A stretch of 64,000 nucleotides of DNA from DAISJI01 sp964559835 (GTDB lineage: Bacteria; Acidobacteriota; Terriglobia; Terriglobales; Acidobacteriaceae): positions 62,001 to 126,000 of the forward strand of contig CAZLJE010000006.1 in NCBI GenBank assembly GCA_964559835.1. The letters are read 5' to 3'. The notes below the pieces were generated by a model. That model worked only from the letters and a program-made list of their open reading frames with translations. It ran no database searches and was not told the origin of the DNA. The translations under genes were made by a program, and so were the position numbers. Positions 55,440 through 63,961 of the stretch are shown in pieces. The first letter of the stretch is position 1, and each line of letters opens with the position of its first letter.

Positions 55440-55887
55440 GATTCGCCTCCTCGGGGAGTTCGACGACTTCAAACCAGTAGCGGCCCAGGACCTTGACGGC
55501 ATCGACCAGGCCGTGGAACCCGACGGGCTTGGTGATGAACGAGTTCACGCCCAGGTCGTAGGAGCGAACGATGTCCTCCTGGGCGCGGGAGGTGGTGAGA
55601 ATGATGACCGGGAGGCGGCGCAGGGATGGATTGCTCTTGATCTCGCGCAGGGCCTCGCGGCCGTCTTTGCGCGGCATGTTCAGGTCAAGGAGGATCAGTG
55701 ATGGCGGCGGGGCTGCCTGCGGCGGGGCGTAGTCGCCTTGGTGGTGGAGGTATTCGAGGAGCTCGACGCCGTCGTGCACGCGGTGGACGGTGTTGACCAG
55801 GCGATTTTCCTTGAGCGCCTGCGTGGTCAGCAGGTAGTCATCGTCATCGTCTTCGGCGAGGAGGATTCGGACGGGAGTGGCGGGCAT
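55417..55887 (-). CDS. single-domain response regulator (Rcp1/CheY-like)
   Basis: This is a 156-residue receiver with no output domain. The acidic pocket is E12-D13-D14, phospho-acceptor D68 (ILLDLNMPRKDG), switch T98/T99-S100 and K120 in ITKPVG. The long loop before D68 (HHQGDYAPPQAAPP) is typical of the Rcp1 group that partners PAS- and phytochrome-type kinases. The gene overlaps the upstream kinase by 61 bp and the downstream hybrid kinase by 23 bp, so all three are made together. It probably shuttles phosphate among the kinases. Confidence 0.92.
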   Translation of the reverse strand: MPATPVRILLAEDDDDDYLLTTQALKENRLVNTVHRVHDGVELLEYLHHQGDYAPPQAAPPPSLILLDLNMPRKDGREALREIKSNPSLRRLPVIILTTSRAQEDIVRSYDLGVNSFITKPVGFHGLVDAVKVLGRYWFEVVELPEEANHGLRRSA

Positions 55888-58800
55888 GGTTCGGTCCTTT
55901 CTTCGGTTACGGCTGGAAGTGAAACGGTGAAGGTGGCGCCCTGGCCGGGGGCGCTGGCGACCTCGATGGCGGCGCCGTGGCGCTGGGCGATCTTGCGGCA
56001 GATGGCTAGCCCCATGCCGCTGCCCTCGTACTCACTGCGCCCGTGCAAGCGCTGGAACGGGCGGAAGATCTTGTCGGCGTAGGCGAGATCGAAGCCGATG
56101 CCGTTGTCGCTGACCGAGATCTCGTAGCGCCCGTTGCAGGAATCGGAGCGCACGTGGATGCACGGAGGCGTACCGGGCGCGTGGAACTTCAGCGCGTTGG
56201 CGAGCAGGTTTTGGAACAGTTGGCGGAGTTGTGTCGGGTCACCGTGAACCAGCGGCAGAGTGTGTACCACGATCCTGGCATGCGACTCCCGGATGCGCTG
56301 CTCCAGGTCGGCGATGATCCCGAGCAACATCGATGCCAGGTCCACCGGTTCAAATGGCATTGCGCGGGTGGCGACACGAGAGTATTCGAGCAACGAATTG
56401 ATCAGCGCCCCCATGCGGATGGCCGCGCTGTGCATGCGATTGAGGTAGTCGAAGCCGACCTCATCCAGTTGTCCGGTGGCCCGGTCGCGCAGGCGCTCGG
56501 AAAAAGCTGTGATCTTCCGCAACGGCTCCTGCAGGTCGTGAGACGCGACGAAGGCGAATTCCTGCAACTCGCCGTTGCTGCGCTTGAGTTCCTCCGCGTA
56601 ACGTTCCAGTTCCTGCTGCGCACGCTTGCGTTCGGTGATGTCACGAGCGGCAGCGAAAATACCCGCAATGCATCCGTTCTCGTCCTTGAATAAACTGGCG
56701 TTGTAGATCACATCCGTCACCGCTCCGGATGCGGAACGAATGGCATGCGGATAGTCGCGAACCGTGCCTGCGGCGAAAACTCGCAGGTATCCTTCGCGCG
56801 CCTTATCGGGCTGGGTGAAATAGTCGGAGAAGTCGCTGCCGATCAGTTGCTCGCGACTGACGCCAGTCACCTGCTCGGTGGCCCGGTTCACGTCCATGAT
56901 CCGCCCGTCCCTCCCAATGGTGACGAGCGGATCAAGACTGGCTTCCAACAAGCTGCGCGAGTACAGGGAAGCTCGTAGCACCTGCTCTTCGGCGCGCTTA
57001 CGGGCAGTGATATCGCGAGCGGCGGCGAAAATCCCTTCGACTTTCCCCTCTCGATCGCGGTACAGGGTGGCGTTGTAGAGCACGTCCGTTTCAGTGCCGC
57101 TGGTGCTGCGGATGGCGAGCGGGTAATCGCGAACTGTGCCTTCGGCGAAAACTTGCTGGTATCCTTCGCGCGCCTTATCGGGCTCGGTGAAATAGTCGGA
57201 GAAGTCGCTGCCGATGAGTTGCTCGCGAGCAACCCCGGTCACCTGCTCGGTGGCGCGGTTCACATCCATGATTCGACCATCCCTGCCGATGGTGACAAGG
57301 GGATCGAGGCTTGATTCCAACAGGCTGCGGGCGTACAGGGAAGCGCGCTGCGCCTGCTCTTCGGCCTGCTTGCGGACCGTAATGTCGGTGCACGTTCCCA
57401 CCCATTCGCGAATAGTGCCCTCGGGCTCCAGCACGGGCACTCCGCGTACCCACATGTGACGGTATTCGCCGTCGTGCCGCCGCAGGCGGTACTCCGTTTC
57501 ATAGAGCGCCCGGCGTTCCACCGCGTCGGACCATACCTGCGCGGTCCGCTCGCGATCATCGGGATGGAGCGAGCTCAGCCAGCCCCAGCCTTGCAATTGC
57601 TCCACGGTCAGGCCAGTGAATTCGCGCCAGCTCGGCATATCGGTCCGAACAAGCCCGTTGGGGTCCGTCGTCCAGATGACCTGCGCGGTCGCGACGATCA
57701 ACGACCGGTATCGTTCCTCCATCGCCAATCGCGCCCGCCGCGTACGGATGGCCTCGATGCCGAAGGTCAGGTCGGCCACGAACTGCACGAATAACGCCCG
57801 CTCTTCGTCGTGGAAGGCGTGCGGTTCCGCAGCATAGAGGGAGAATGCGCCGAAAGCCCGCCCGTCGCGGAGGAGTGGTATGACGAGGCTGGAACGGAAG
57901 CCGAACTGGAGCGCCCGATCGCGCCACAGCTGGAAGCTCGCATCGGTCTGGATATCGTCGCAGCCGGCGGTTTGTCCGGTGCGGATCGCCGTTCCCGTAG
58001 GACCGCGGCCCCGCGGCTCATCGGCCCAGGTCACGAATTCATCGCTGACGTAGTCGCTTGCCTCGCCTGCTTTGGCGGCTACGCACACTGTTTTCGCCGC
58101 ATCCTCGGCCGCGAACCCGACCCACGCCAGCCGGTACCCACCGGTGGTCGCGGCCAGTTCGCAGACGTTGTGCAGGAGTTCGTCTTCGGTGCTCGCATGC
58201 GCGATCGCCTGGGTGCAAGCCGAGACCAGCCGCAGCGCGCGGTTTAGCCGCTTCAGTTCGGCTTCGGCGCGCTTGCGGTCTGTGATGTCCGACCCCGTTT
58301 CCATGATGAGCGGCGAGCCGTCGACGTCGGTAAACGGAAAATCATCGATGTCATAGTGGCGGCTATCCGGACCGAGCCATTCCCAGTGGTGAGGCGCGGC
58401 CGTCTTGAGCACCGTGAAAGTCTCGCAGTTCTCGCATGGTTCACTGCGCTGGAAGAGATACTCGTAACAGCGCCTTCCTTCAGCACGCCCGAAGCGCTCT
58501 TCGAAATACCGGTTGGCGAACGGTACGTGGTAATCGGGAGATAAGAGGATGACGTAGGCGGGCAGGGCATTCAGCACGTCGCGGAAGCGGCGGCGCTCGC
58601 CTTCTAATTGCGCGGAGAACAGTTGCCGGCGCTTGCCTTCGGCGTCGAGCGCGCGATTCAGCGCCTCCAGTTCGCGCGAGCGGCTGTGGGCGGCCTGTGC
58701 CAGGCGGATCACCATCCCGAACGCGGTCGAAACGGTGGCGCCGAAGACCAGCACCAACCCCATCGAGAATACGAGCGAACGCCGGGCTTGCGGCATGACC

Positions 58801-59549
58801 GCGATACGGCTGGCGTCCCACAGCGCCTTGGCGATCATGCCGCACAGCGACATCAACAGAACAAACATCGGCGCGGGCAGCCAGCGAGGCAACCGGCGCC
58901 GGTCGTCCTCACAGCCCTGCCACGCCGCCGCAATGGCTCCCATCGCCAATGCCATGAAAGCAACCGTTGTGAGCAACGCGATCGGCCGCTCCCGGCCCCA
59001 CTGATACGCGCTCGGAATCCGCGCCAGATACCCGGTGAGTGCGACCGCCCCTACGGCGGCAACGAACGCGGCGAGCGAGGCCGCCACGTCGACCGCCCTC
59101 GGCACGCGCGAACGCCACGCCAACGACAGGAGCGCCGATGCGATACACAGGAACGCCACCACGGTGTTCGGAGCCATGCGACCGGGAATGTTGTCGGCCA
59201 CCAGTTGATTGAAAAAGACGGTGTCGATGTGCAAGTCGACGGCGGCGGCGTACTCGAAACCAGTCGCAACCGCGAGCAGCGCGCTCGCGCCGGCCGCGAG
59301 GGTCGCCATTCGGGTTCGTCGTCGCACTACGGCCAGTAGCGCCAGGGAACATCCGAGGAATGACAGTGCCGTGTTGTACTGGACCGGAGTGAACCCGTTA
59401 CGCAGGTTGATCAGCGGCTCGGAACCGGCAGTCCAGCCGATGATCACCACGGCAGCGATCGCCGCGGCGATGGCGGCACCCGTCACGGCCGCACTACGAG
59501 GCCAGTCTGTGTTGCCGCCTCCGTTGCCCGTCGTTTGCATGGCTCGCAT
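55827..59549 (-). CDS. membrane sensor histidine kinase with PAS and GAF domains
   Basis: This is a 1240-residue kinase. The N-terminal membrane part (about 20-290) has seven or eight helices, resembling MASE-type sensor regions. Then come a PAS-like domain with RRCYEYLFQRSEPCENCET (about 340-440), GAF (about 455-610), PAS (about 625-745), two nearly identical PAS domains (about 755-1000, a 124-residue tandem repeat), HisKA with H1004 in VASHDLQEPLR, and an HATPase (DNGIGFD, GSGMGLAI). The ASHDLQEP type is the phytochrome-like class. The start is uncertain between ATG 59549, ATG 59540 and GTG 59567. Its 3-prime end overlaps the response regulator gene by 61 bp. Confidence 0.88.
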   Translation of the reverse strand: MRAMQTTGNGGGNTDWPRSAAVTGAAIAAAIAAVVIIGWTAGSEPLINLRNGFTPVQYNTALSFLGCSLALLAVVRRRTRMATLAAGASALLAVATGFEYAAAVDLHIDTVFFNQLVADNIPGRMAPNTVVAFLCIASALLSLAWRSRVPRAVDVAASLAAFVAAVGAVALTGYLARIPSAYQWGRERPIALLTTVAFMALAMGAIAAAWQGCEDDRRRLPRWLPAPMFVLLMSLCGMIAKALWDASRIAVMPQARRSLVFSMGLVLVFGATVSTAFGMVIRLAQAAHSRSRELEALNRALDAEGKRRQLFSAQLEGERRRFRDVLNALPAYVILLSPDYHVPFANRYFEERFGRAEGRRCYEYLFQRSEPCENCETFTVLKTAAPHHWEWLGPDSRHYDIDDFPFTDVDGSPLIMETGSDITDRKRAEAELKRLNRALRLVSACTQAIAHASTEDELLHNVCELAATTGGYRLAWVGFAAEDAAKTVCVAAKAGEASDYVSDEFVTWADEPRGRGPTGTAIRTGQTAGCDDIQTDASFQLWRDRALQFGFRSSLVIPLLRDGRAFGAFSLYAAEPHAFHDEERALFVQFVADLTFGIEAIRTRRARLAMEERYRSLIVATAQVIWTTDPNGLVRTDMPSWREFTGLTVEQLQGWGWLSSLHPDDRERTAQVWSDAVERRALYETEYRLRRHDGEYRHMWVRGVPVLEPEGTIREWVGTCTDITVRKQAEEQAQRASLYARSLLESSLDPLVTIGRDGRIMDVNRATEQVTGVAREQLIGSDFSDYFTEPDKAREGYQQVFAEGTVRDYPLAIRSTSGTETDVLYNATLYRDREGKVEGIFAAARDITARKRAEEQVLRASLYSRSLLEASLDPLVTIGRDGRIMDVNRATEQVTGVSREQLIGSDFSDYFTQPDKAREGYLRVFAAGTVRDYPHAIRSASGAVTDVIYNASLFKDENGCIAGIFAAARDITERKRAQQELERYAEELKRSNGELQEFAFVASHDLQEPLRKITAFSERLRDRATGQLDEVGFDYLNRMHSAAIRMGALINSLLEYSRVATRAMPFEPVDLASMLLGIIADLEQRIRESHARIVVHTLPLVHGDPTQLRQLFQNLLANALKFHAPGTPPCIHVRSDSCNGRYEISVSDNGIGFDLAYADKIFRPFQRLHGRSEYEGSGMGLAICRKIAQRHGAAIEVASAPGQGATFTVSLPAVTEERTEPCPPLPSESSSPKTMTMTTC

Positions 59550-59648
59550 CCGAAGCGAACCTACCACCGCCGACGTTAAGCGGCGCAGAAACCCTCACTA
59601 GTTCTTACCTCTCGCGTCCCACTCGGGAACACGCGTCATTTCGGGAAG

Positions 59649-59745
59649 CAGTTGCCAGTTGTCAGTTGTCAGTTGTCAGTCGTTAGTTCACGACTATTCC
59701 TGGCATCGAACAACTGGCAACCAACAACTGGCAACTGACAACTCT
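59649..59745. repeat. CAGTTGT/CAACTGG inverted word repeat
   Basis: Words CCAGTTGTCAGTTGT repeated up to 59690 are mirrored by CAACTGGCAACCAACAACTGG at 59709-59742. The two arms can fold into one large hairpin upstream of the divergent kinase and amidohydrolase-like genes. Confidence 0.7.
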
Positions 59746-59824
59746 ACGGAGTGAGTGACTGCGGTCACCGTCGGGGGTGACGAGTCTCACAGTTCGGCCG
59801 GCGGGGGACGCGCACACTGGGAGC

Positions 59825-60625
59825 ATGAGCCGGCAGATCGGGATGGTCGACGTCCTGTTTGAACCCACCTACGGGGCCTGCTCGTTTCCGCGGGAAGCGC
59901 TGGCGGAGATGGACGCGGCCGGGGTGGCGGTCGGCATCCTCTCGCAGTGCAAACGGTGGTCGTGCGAGCGGCAATACCTGTGCGTGGATACGCGGCTGGA
60001 GGACGTACGGCGATTCCTGGGCGAGTCCATCCGCTTCGCCGGGCTGGCGGGCTACAACCCGTTCGACGCGGCGGAGAGCGTGCGCGAGATGGAAGCAGCG
60101 CGGGCGCTGGGATTCCGCGGCGCCTACCTCCACCTCGGCAGCTTCGGACTGCGGTTGAACGACGAGCGCGTCTATCCCCTGTTCGCCAAGTGCTGCGAAC
60201 TGGCGCAGCCGGCGGTGGTGCAGGTCCCGCTGAGCGAACCCGAACTGGCGCGCACGCTGGAGCGAATCGGCTGCGACTTCCCGGAGGTAGCGCTGGCGGT
60301 GGCGCACCCGCAGCCGTCGGCGGAGATGTTCGCGGTCTGTGAGGGGTTCCCTGGCCTGGCGTTTGTGCTGGATACGGCGGCGCTCACGTGGATGACAACG
60401 AAACGGCGAAGCCTGCTGGACGATCCCAGGATCGTGGAACGATGTTTGTGGGGCAGCAACGGCGCCGCGCTGGCCGCAACCGCCGCCGGCGTGATGGCCA
60501 TCGACCTTCCGCTGGAGACCCTCGAAGCTATCGTCCGCACGAACACCCTCCGCTTCTTTGCCGCACAGCCCCCCGCGCATCGACCACGAACATTGTCGGA
60601 CGAAGTGCTGACAGCGGAACGCTAA
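59825..60625 (+). CDS. amidohydrolase-like TIM-barrel protein lacking metal ligands
   Basis: This is a 266-residue protein with the amidohydrolase-2 (ACMSD-like) layout: ARALGFRGAYLHLGSFGL, VYPLFAKCCELAQPAVVQV, and a late AIVRTNTLRFF helix. The family's metal ligands are changed: the N-terminal DxHxH reads VDVLFEP, the central His (usually IHxG) reads VQVPLS, and the late GSD reads GSNGAA. One AHPQP remains. It is probably not a metal-dependent hydrolase and may be a binding protein or use another chemistry. The ATG at 59825 has GGGAG close by. Confidence 0.62.
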   Translation: MSRQIGMVDVLFEPTYGACSFPREALAEMDAAGVAVGILSQCKRWSCERQYLCVDTRLEDVRRFLGESIRFAGLAGYNPFDAAESVREMEAARALGFRGAYLHLGSFGLRLNDERVYPLFAKCCELAQPAVVQVPLSEPELARTLERIGCDFPEVALAVAHPQPSAEMFAVCEGFPGLAFVLDTAALTWMTTKRRSLLDDPRIVERCLWGSNGAALAATAAGVMAIDLPLETLEAIVRTNTLRFFAAQPPAHRPRTLSDEVLTAER

Positions 60626-60632
60626 AACCGGC

Positions 60633-60700
60633 GCATGGCTCAGGGCTCAGGGCGCAAAATGCATTGAGCCTTGCGCCATGAGCCTTGCGCCGGTTTTCAG
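60633..60700. repeat. GGCTCAGGGCGCAA / TTGCGCCATGAGCC word repeat
   Basis: Words GGCTCAGG and GGGCGCAA are mirrored by TTGCGCCATGAGCCTTGCGCC, giving hairpins between convergent genes. It may act as a two-way terminator. Confidence 0.65.
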
Positions 60701-61068
60701 AAATTGATGGCTTTGAACTTCGTGGTCCGCGGATGGGACTCGCCGGGTGTGTACACCAGCCGGGCGCGGCCGACGGTCAGCGTGACTCTGTCGGACAGAA
60801 CGCGCTCGGCCTGCAGGCAGCGGGTACAAAGGCAGGTGTAGTCGGCAACGGAGCCGTCGGCGTGCTCCACCCGGACGGGAAGGACGTGCCGCACCGCAGC
60901 CCGGCAAACGGCGCAGTGTCCACCGCCGTTGATGCGGTACTGCAATTCCGCATAGGAGGCCAGGATCTTCTCGAGACGCTTGTCCGGGTGCCCGCCTGTC
61001 TCCGCAAGGCTTTCCAGGTAATCCTGGAGCACATTGTGGGGAATATCCTGGGACCTTGCGTGAGGCAT
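60697..61068 (-). CDS. small protein with two CxxC knuckles
   Basis: This 123-residue protein has C52-AV-C55 and C81-TR-C84 (with C79), a likely zinc site, in a core of VRHVLPVRVEHADGSVADYT. The N-terminal half is helical (VLQDYLESLAETGGHPDKRL). It looks like a conserved small acidobacterial protein of unknown role. The ATG at 61068 is used; an ATG six codons earlier is possible. No operon partner is seen. Confidence 0.68.
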   Translation of the reverse strand: MPHARSQDIPHNVLQDYLESLAETGGHPDKRLEKILASYAELQYRINGGGHCAVCRAAVRHVLPVRVEHADGSVADYTCLCTRCLQAERVLSDRVTLTVGRARLVYTPGESHPRTTKFKAINF

Positions 61069-61112
61069 GGTGTGGCAATATGGCACAAATCAACCGGGTG
61101 GGCAACCGCCAT

Positions 61113-61190
61113 ATTGGTGATTGAGTGATTTGTGATTAGTGATTGGACCCCGGTTTTCAATCACCAATCAGAAATCACTAAATCACCAAT
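61113..61190. repeat. GTGATT word palindrome
   Basis: ATTGGTGATTGAGTGATT (61113-61130) and further GTGATT words are mirrored by AATCACCAATC, AAATCACT and AATCACCAAT up to 61190, a hairpin of more than 25 imperfect pairs between convergent and divergent starts. Confidence 0.7.
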
Positions 61191-61236
61191 TCTGTCTATT
61201 CGAGATTACCCGACTCGCAATCACTCCATCGGATGG

Positions 61237-62016
61237 TTACCTCACCAGAACCGAAACGCCGGTGCCGGAGAACTCCGCCGAACGCGGGTGCCGGCGCGCG
61301 TTTACGACCGCCTTCCACGGCGCCGCAAACGGCGAAGGTGTGAGGACGCAGGCTGCGTCGTCGTAGCGCGCGCGGATGTGTCCGGCGGCGAACGCCTGAG
61401 GAAATTCGACCGGTTGCCGCGAACCACTGCACAGGAACAGCGAACACAGGTCGCAGAATTGAAGGACCGGGAGCAGCGCGTCCCAGCGTGAGATGTCGGA
61501 CGGGGACCGCGCCAATTCAGCCCGACGCCTGCTCTCGTCGGCGAGGAAAGCGCGCACCTGTTGCTGCACGTCAGGCGGATCTCCGCCACGCTGCAAGCGA
61601 AATTCTCCCAGCCAGGCGAAGTGCTGCGAGACCAGGTAGGCGCCCGCTGCGGAATCCTCCTGCGCACGGTCGACGGAAGCCGTCCACGCGCGGAGGAACG
61701 TCGGCGGGTCGATCTCAAAGAACGAGACAGGACGGCCGTCGGGATGAACGCGCGGCGGCTGTCGCCGGTCCGATTCGAACAGGTTCCAACCGGCGTCGTG
61801 CATGGCGATGGCATGAATGATCTGCGCATCGAGCTTTGGGAAGCCCTCGCGGGCAAAGTGGGCGGCGATCTCGCCCGAAAGCGCTGCGTGGTCGGGCTGC
61901 GTGATGAGCCACCATGCGCTGGCGTTCGCGGTCTGGTGTTGCTCGACGGCGTGCCAGGCCGAAACAAACTCGGCGGTCGTGGGCAGTTCGGAGTCGAGGA
62001 TCGGTCGCAGGACCAT
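61237..62016 (-). CDS. DUF3891 family protein
   Basis: This is a 259-residue soluble protein. It has the family pattern AWWLITQPDHAALSGEIAAH near the start, HAIAMHDAGW and SQHFAWLGEF, with a histidine-rich core that resembles HD-type metal hydrolases (QPDHAAL... HD). Function is not established. Its ATG overlaps the stop of the DUF488 gene (TGATG), so the two genes are translated together. Confidence 0.82.
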   Translation of the reverse strand: MVLRPILDSELPTTAEFVSAWHAVEQHQTANASAWWLITQPDHAALSGEIAAHFAREGFPKLDAQIIHAIAMHDAGWNLFESDRRQPPRVHPDGRPVSFFEIDPPTFLRAWTASVDRAQEDSAAGAYLVSQHFAWLGEFRLQRGGDPPDVQQQVRAFLADESRRRAELARSPSDISRWDALLPVLQFCDLCSLFLCSGSRQPVEFPQAFAAGHIRARYDDAACVLTPSPFAAPWKAVVNARRHPRSAEFSGTGVSVLVR

Positions 62017-62438
62017 CAACGCGCGCTGCGGCGCATGCGTCCCGCCGCGGCCGGCATGGGGCCGGAGCTGTGCGGCGGCTTGCGCATGCCTTCGAGCAGC
62101 TCCTTCAGTACAGTCGCATTATTGCGATCGGCGTTCCTGGAAGCAAAGACGAGCGTCACCTTCTCGCGTGACGTGACCAGGTGATAGAGCTGCTCGAGTG
62201 CGGCTTCGGCCGGAGCTTCACGCAATTCGTCGAGATACCGCTTGCGGAACTCATTCCACATTGCCGGGCGCGCGTGGTACCACTTGCGCAACTCGTCGGA
62301 GGGCGCGAGGTCTTTCAGCCACGCCTCCAGGCGGGCAGTTTTCTTGGCAATGCCGCGCGGCCAGAGGCGATCGACCAGCACGCGCGCACCATCGGCAGAG
62401 GACGGCTTGTCATAGGCACGCTTCAGAAGGACGACCAT
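62016..62438 (-). CDS. DUF488 family protein
   Basis: This is a 140-residue protein with the DUF488 marks KRAYDKPSSADGARVLVDRLWPRG (given by its core RVLVDRLWPRG), WYHARPAMWNEFRKRY and VTLVFASRNADRNNA. The C-terminal 20 residues are Arg/Pro-rich. The family is widespread and uncharacterised. It is first of a two-gene unit with DUF3891. The ATG at 62438 begins at the conserved MVVLLKRAYD. Confidence 0.88.
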   Translation of the reverse strand: MVVLLKRAYDKPSSADGARVLVDRLWPRGIAKKTARLEAWLKDLAPSDELRKWYHARPAMWNEFRKRYLDELREAPAEAALEQLYHLVTSREKVTLVFASRNADRNNATVLKELLEGMRKPPHSSGPMPAAAGRMRRSAR

Positions 62439-62454
62439 CGGCTGGTATTCTAAC

Positions 62455-62527
62455 CGGGCTCCGGGCTTAGGGCGCAAGCCTCACGGCGTAAGACTCATGG
62501 CTCAATACTTATTACTCATTACTCATT
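62455..62527. repeat. GGGCTCCGGGC / TTATTACTCATTACTCATTAC word repeats
   Basis: Two word clusters lie next to each other: GC-rich GGGC words (62455-62475) and CTTATTACTCATTACTCATTAC (62507-62528). The second supplies residues 4-11 of the cytochrome c leader. Confidence 0.6.
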
Positions 62528-62883
62528 ACAGGCGAAGGATTGCGGCTGTTGTCGTCTTGGCCGGGATCGGGCTGTCGCTCGGTTGCGACGCCGAGCCGCA
62601 CAAGACGGATGCCGAGTTGGGATTGAACACGCAGCAGGCGCACGGGCGTCGCGTCTTCGAGCAGCGATGCCAGGAGTGCCACTTCGCATACGTAGGGCGC
62701 AACCTACACGGGCCGTCGCTGCAAGGGTTGTTCAAGAAGCAAAGTATGTCGAGCGGCATTCCGGCGAACGACGAGCGCGTGCGCGACGTCATCAACCTTG
62801 GGCGGTCGAAGATGCCGGCGTTCGGAAGGGTGCTGACGCCGGAACAAGTGGACGACCTGCTCGCCTATCTGCATACGCTGTAA
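62497..62883 (+). CDS. exported mono-haem cytochrome c
   Basis: This is a 128-residue class I cytochrome c. The haem motif C58-Q-E-C61-H62 and axial M106 (SKMPAFG) are in place, and HGPSLQGLF is the usual loop. The leader is RRRIAAVVVLAGIGLSLGC; the cysteine at 30 might be lipidated, but the lipobox is weak. The only ATG in frame lies in an intergenic-type word repeat, so the start is doubtful. A small electron carrier in the periplasm is the expected role. No oxidase genes are adjacent. Confidence 0.85.
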   Translation: MAQYLLLITHYRRRIAAVVVLAGIGLSLGCDAEPHKTDAELGLNTQQAHGRRVFEQRCQECHFAYVGRNLHGPSLQGLFKKQSMSSGIPANDERVRDVINLGRSKMPAFGRVLTPEQVDDLLAYLHTL

Positions 62884-62945
62884 AACCCGTAATTGATAAT
62901 CCGCGATCGTGATCGGTAGGCCGTAATACAGAACGCCTAGTCCCA

Positions 62946-63863
62946 TTACGCAGCGCTTTGTTCGTCACGCGATGCTTTCGACCGACTTAGGCCCGCGCTT
63001 TCGGCGGCGACCAGCGCGATTGCCGACCAATCCAGGTCCGCGTATCCGTTCGCGATGCCCGTAATAAAGCGGTCATGGACGACGTTTGCGAACGGCATGG
63101 GCACATTCACCGCTTCGGCTGCCTGCAGGGCCAAGCGAACATCTTTCAGGCCGAGCGGCATCTTGAACCCAGCCGGTGAAAACTCTTCACCGATCACCCT
63201 CGGACCATAAGTTCTGAAAATAGGCGCGTCGAACAACGTGCCGGTCAGCACTTCGAGAACGGAGTTCGGATCGATGCCGGCCTTACGCGCGACGGCGAAG
63301 ACTTCGCCCAAGCATTCCAGCACACAAGTGATCATGAAATTGCCGAACAACTTGATGTGGTTCGCCATCTCGGGGCGGTCGCCGACTTCAAAAGTCCGCT
63401 GCCCGACGACTTCAAACAGGGGCTTGGCTCGCGCGATGGCATCGGCATCTCCGGCAGTGACGATGAAGAGTTTCGCGGCAGCAGCGGCTTCCGGGCGGCC
63501 GAAGACTGGAGCCGCGATGAACGCCTGTCCGCGATCGCGGTGCGCTGCCGCCAGCATCTGCGACAGCGCCGGGCTGATGGTGCTCATGGAAATATGCATT
63601 GCTCCTTTCGGCAGCACGTCGAGAACACCGGAAGTGCCGAATACGACTGACTCGACAGCCGTGTCGTCGGCGAGCATGGTGATTGCGACCTCGCTGGCAG
63701 CGGCAGCTTTGGCCGGAGAGTCGGCGAGCGTAGCTCCTTGTTTCGCCAGATTCTCGGCACGACTGCGTGTGCGGTTGTAGACAACGAGTTGATGCCCAGC
63801 GCGGATGAGGTTGCGGGCGATCGGCCCGCCCATGTTGCCGAGACCCAGGAAAGCGATACGCAT
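62946..63863 (-). CDS. NAD(P)-dependent oxidoreductase of the 3-hydroxyisobutyrate dehydrogenase family
   Basis: This is a 305-residue beta-hydroxyacid dehydrogenase. The Rossmann site IAFLGLGNMGGPIARNLIRAG opens the protein (core GLGNMGGPIA), VVYNRT follows strand 2, and the catalytic Lys sits in NHIKLFGNF. The substrate-binding DRSTISPxxx region reads HISMSTISPAL. NRT after strand 2 suggests NADP preference. Members include HIBADH, tartronate semialdehyde and succinic semialdehyde reductases, and the substrate is not fixed. The ribosome site AAGGAG is clear. Confidence 0.9.
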   Translation of the reverse strand: MRIAFLGLGNMGGPIARNLIRAGHQLVVYNRTRSRAENLAKQGATLADSPAKAAAASEVAITMLADDTAVESVVFGTSGVLDVLPKGAMHISMSTISPALSQMLAAAHRDRGQAFIAAPVFGRPEAAAAAKLFIVTAGDADAIARAKPLFEVVGQRTFEVGDRPEMANHIKLFGNFMITCVLECLGEVFAVARKAGIDPNSVLEVLTGTLFDAPIFRTYGPRVIGEEFSPAGFKMPLGLKDVRLALQAAEAVNVPMPFANVVHDRFITGIANGYADLDWSAIALVAAESAGLSRSKASRDEQSAA

Positions 63864-63961
63864 GGCGAATTCTCCTTGCTCAGGAGCTAGATGCGCGGAG
63901 GAGGATGGAGGAGCAGGGAATCGGGAACGGTTGCTGGCATGTGGCGAAGCTAATCAGGTGA

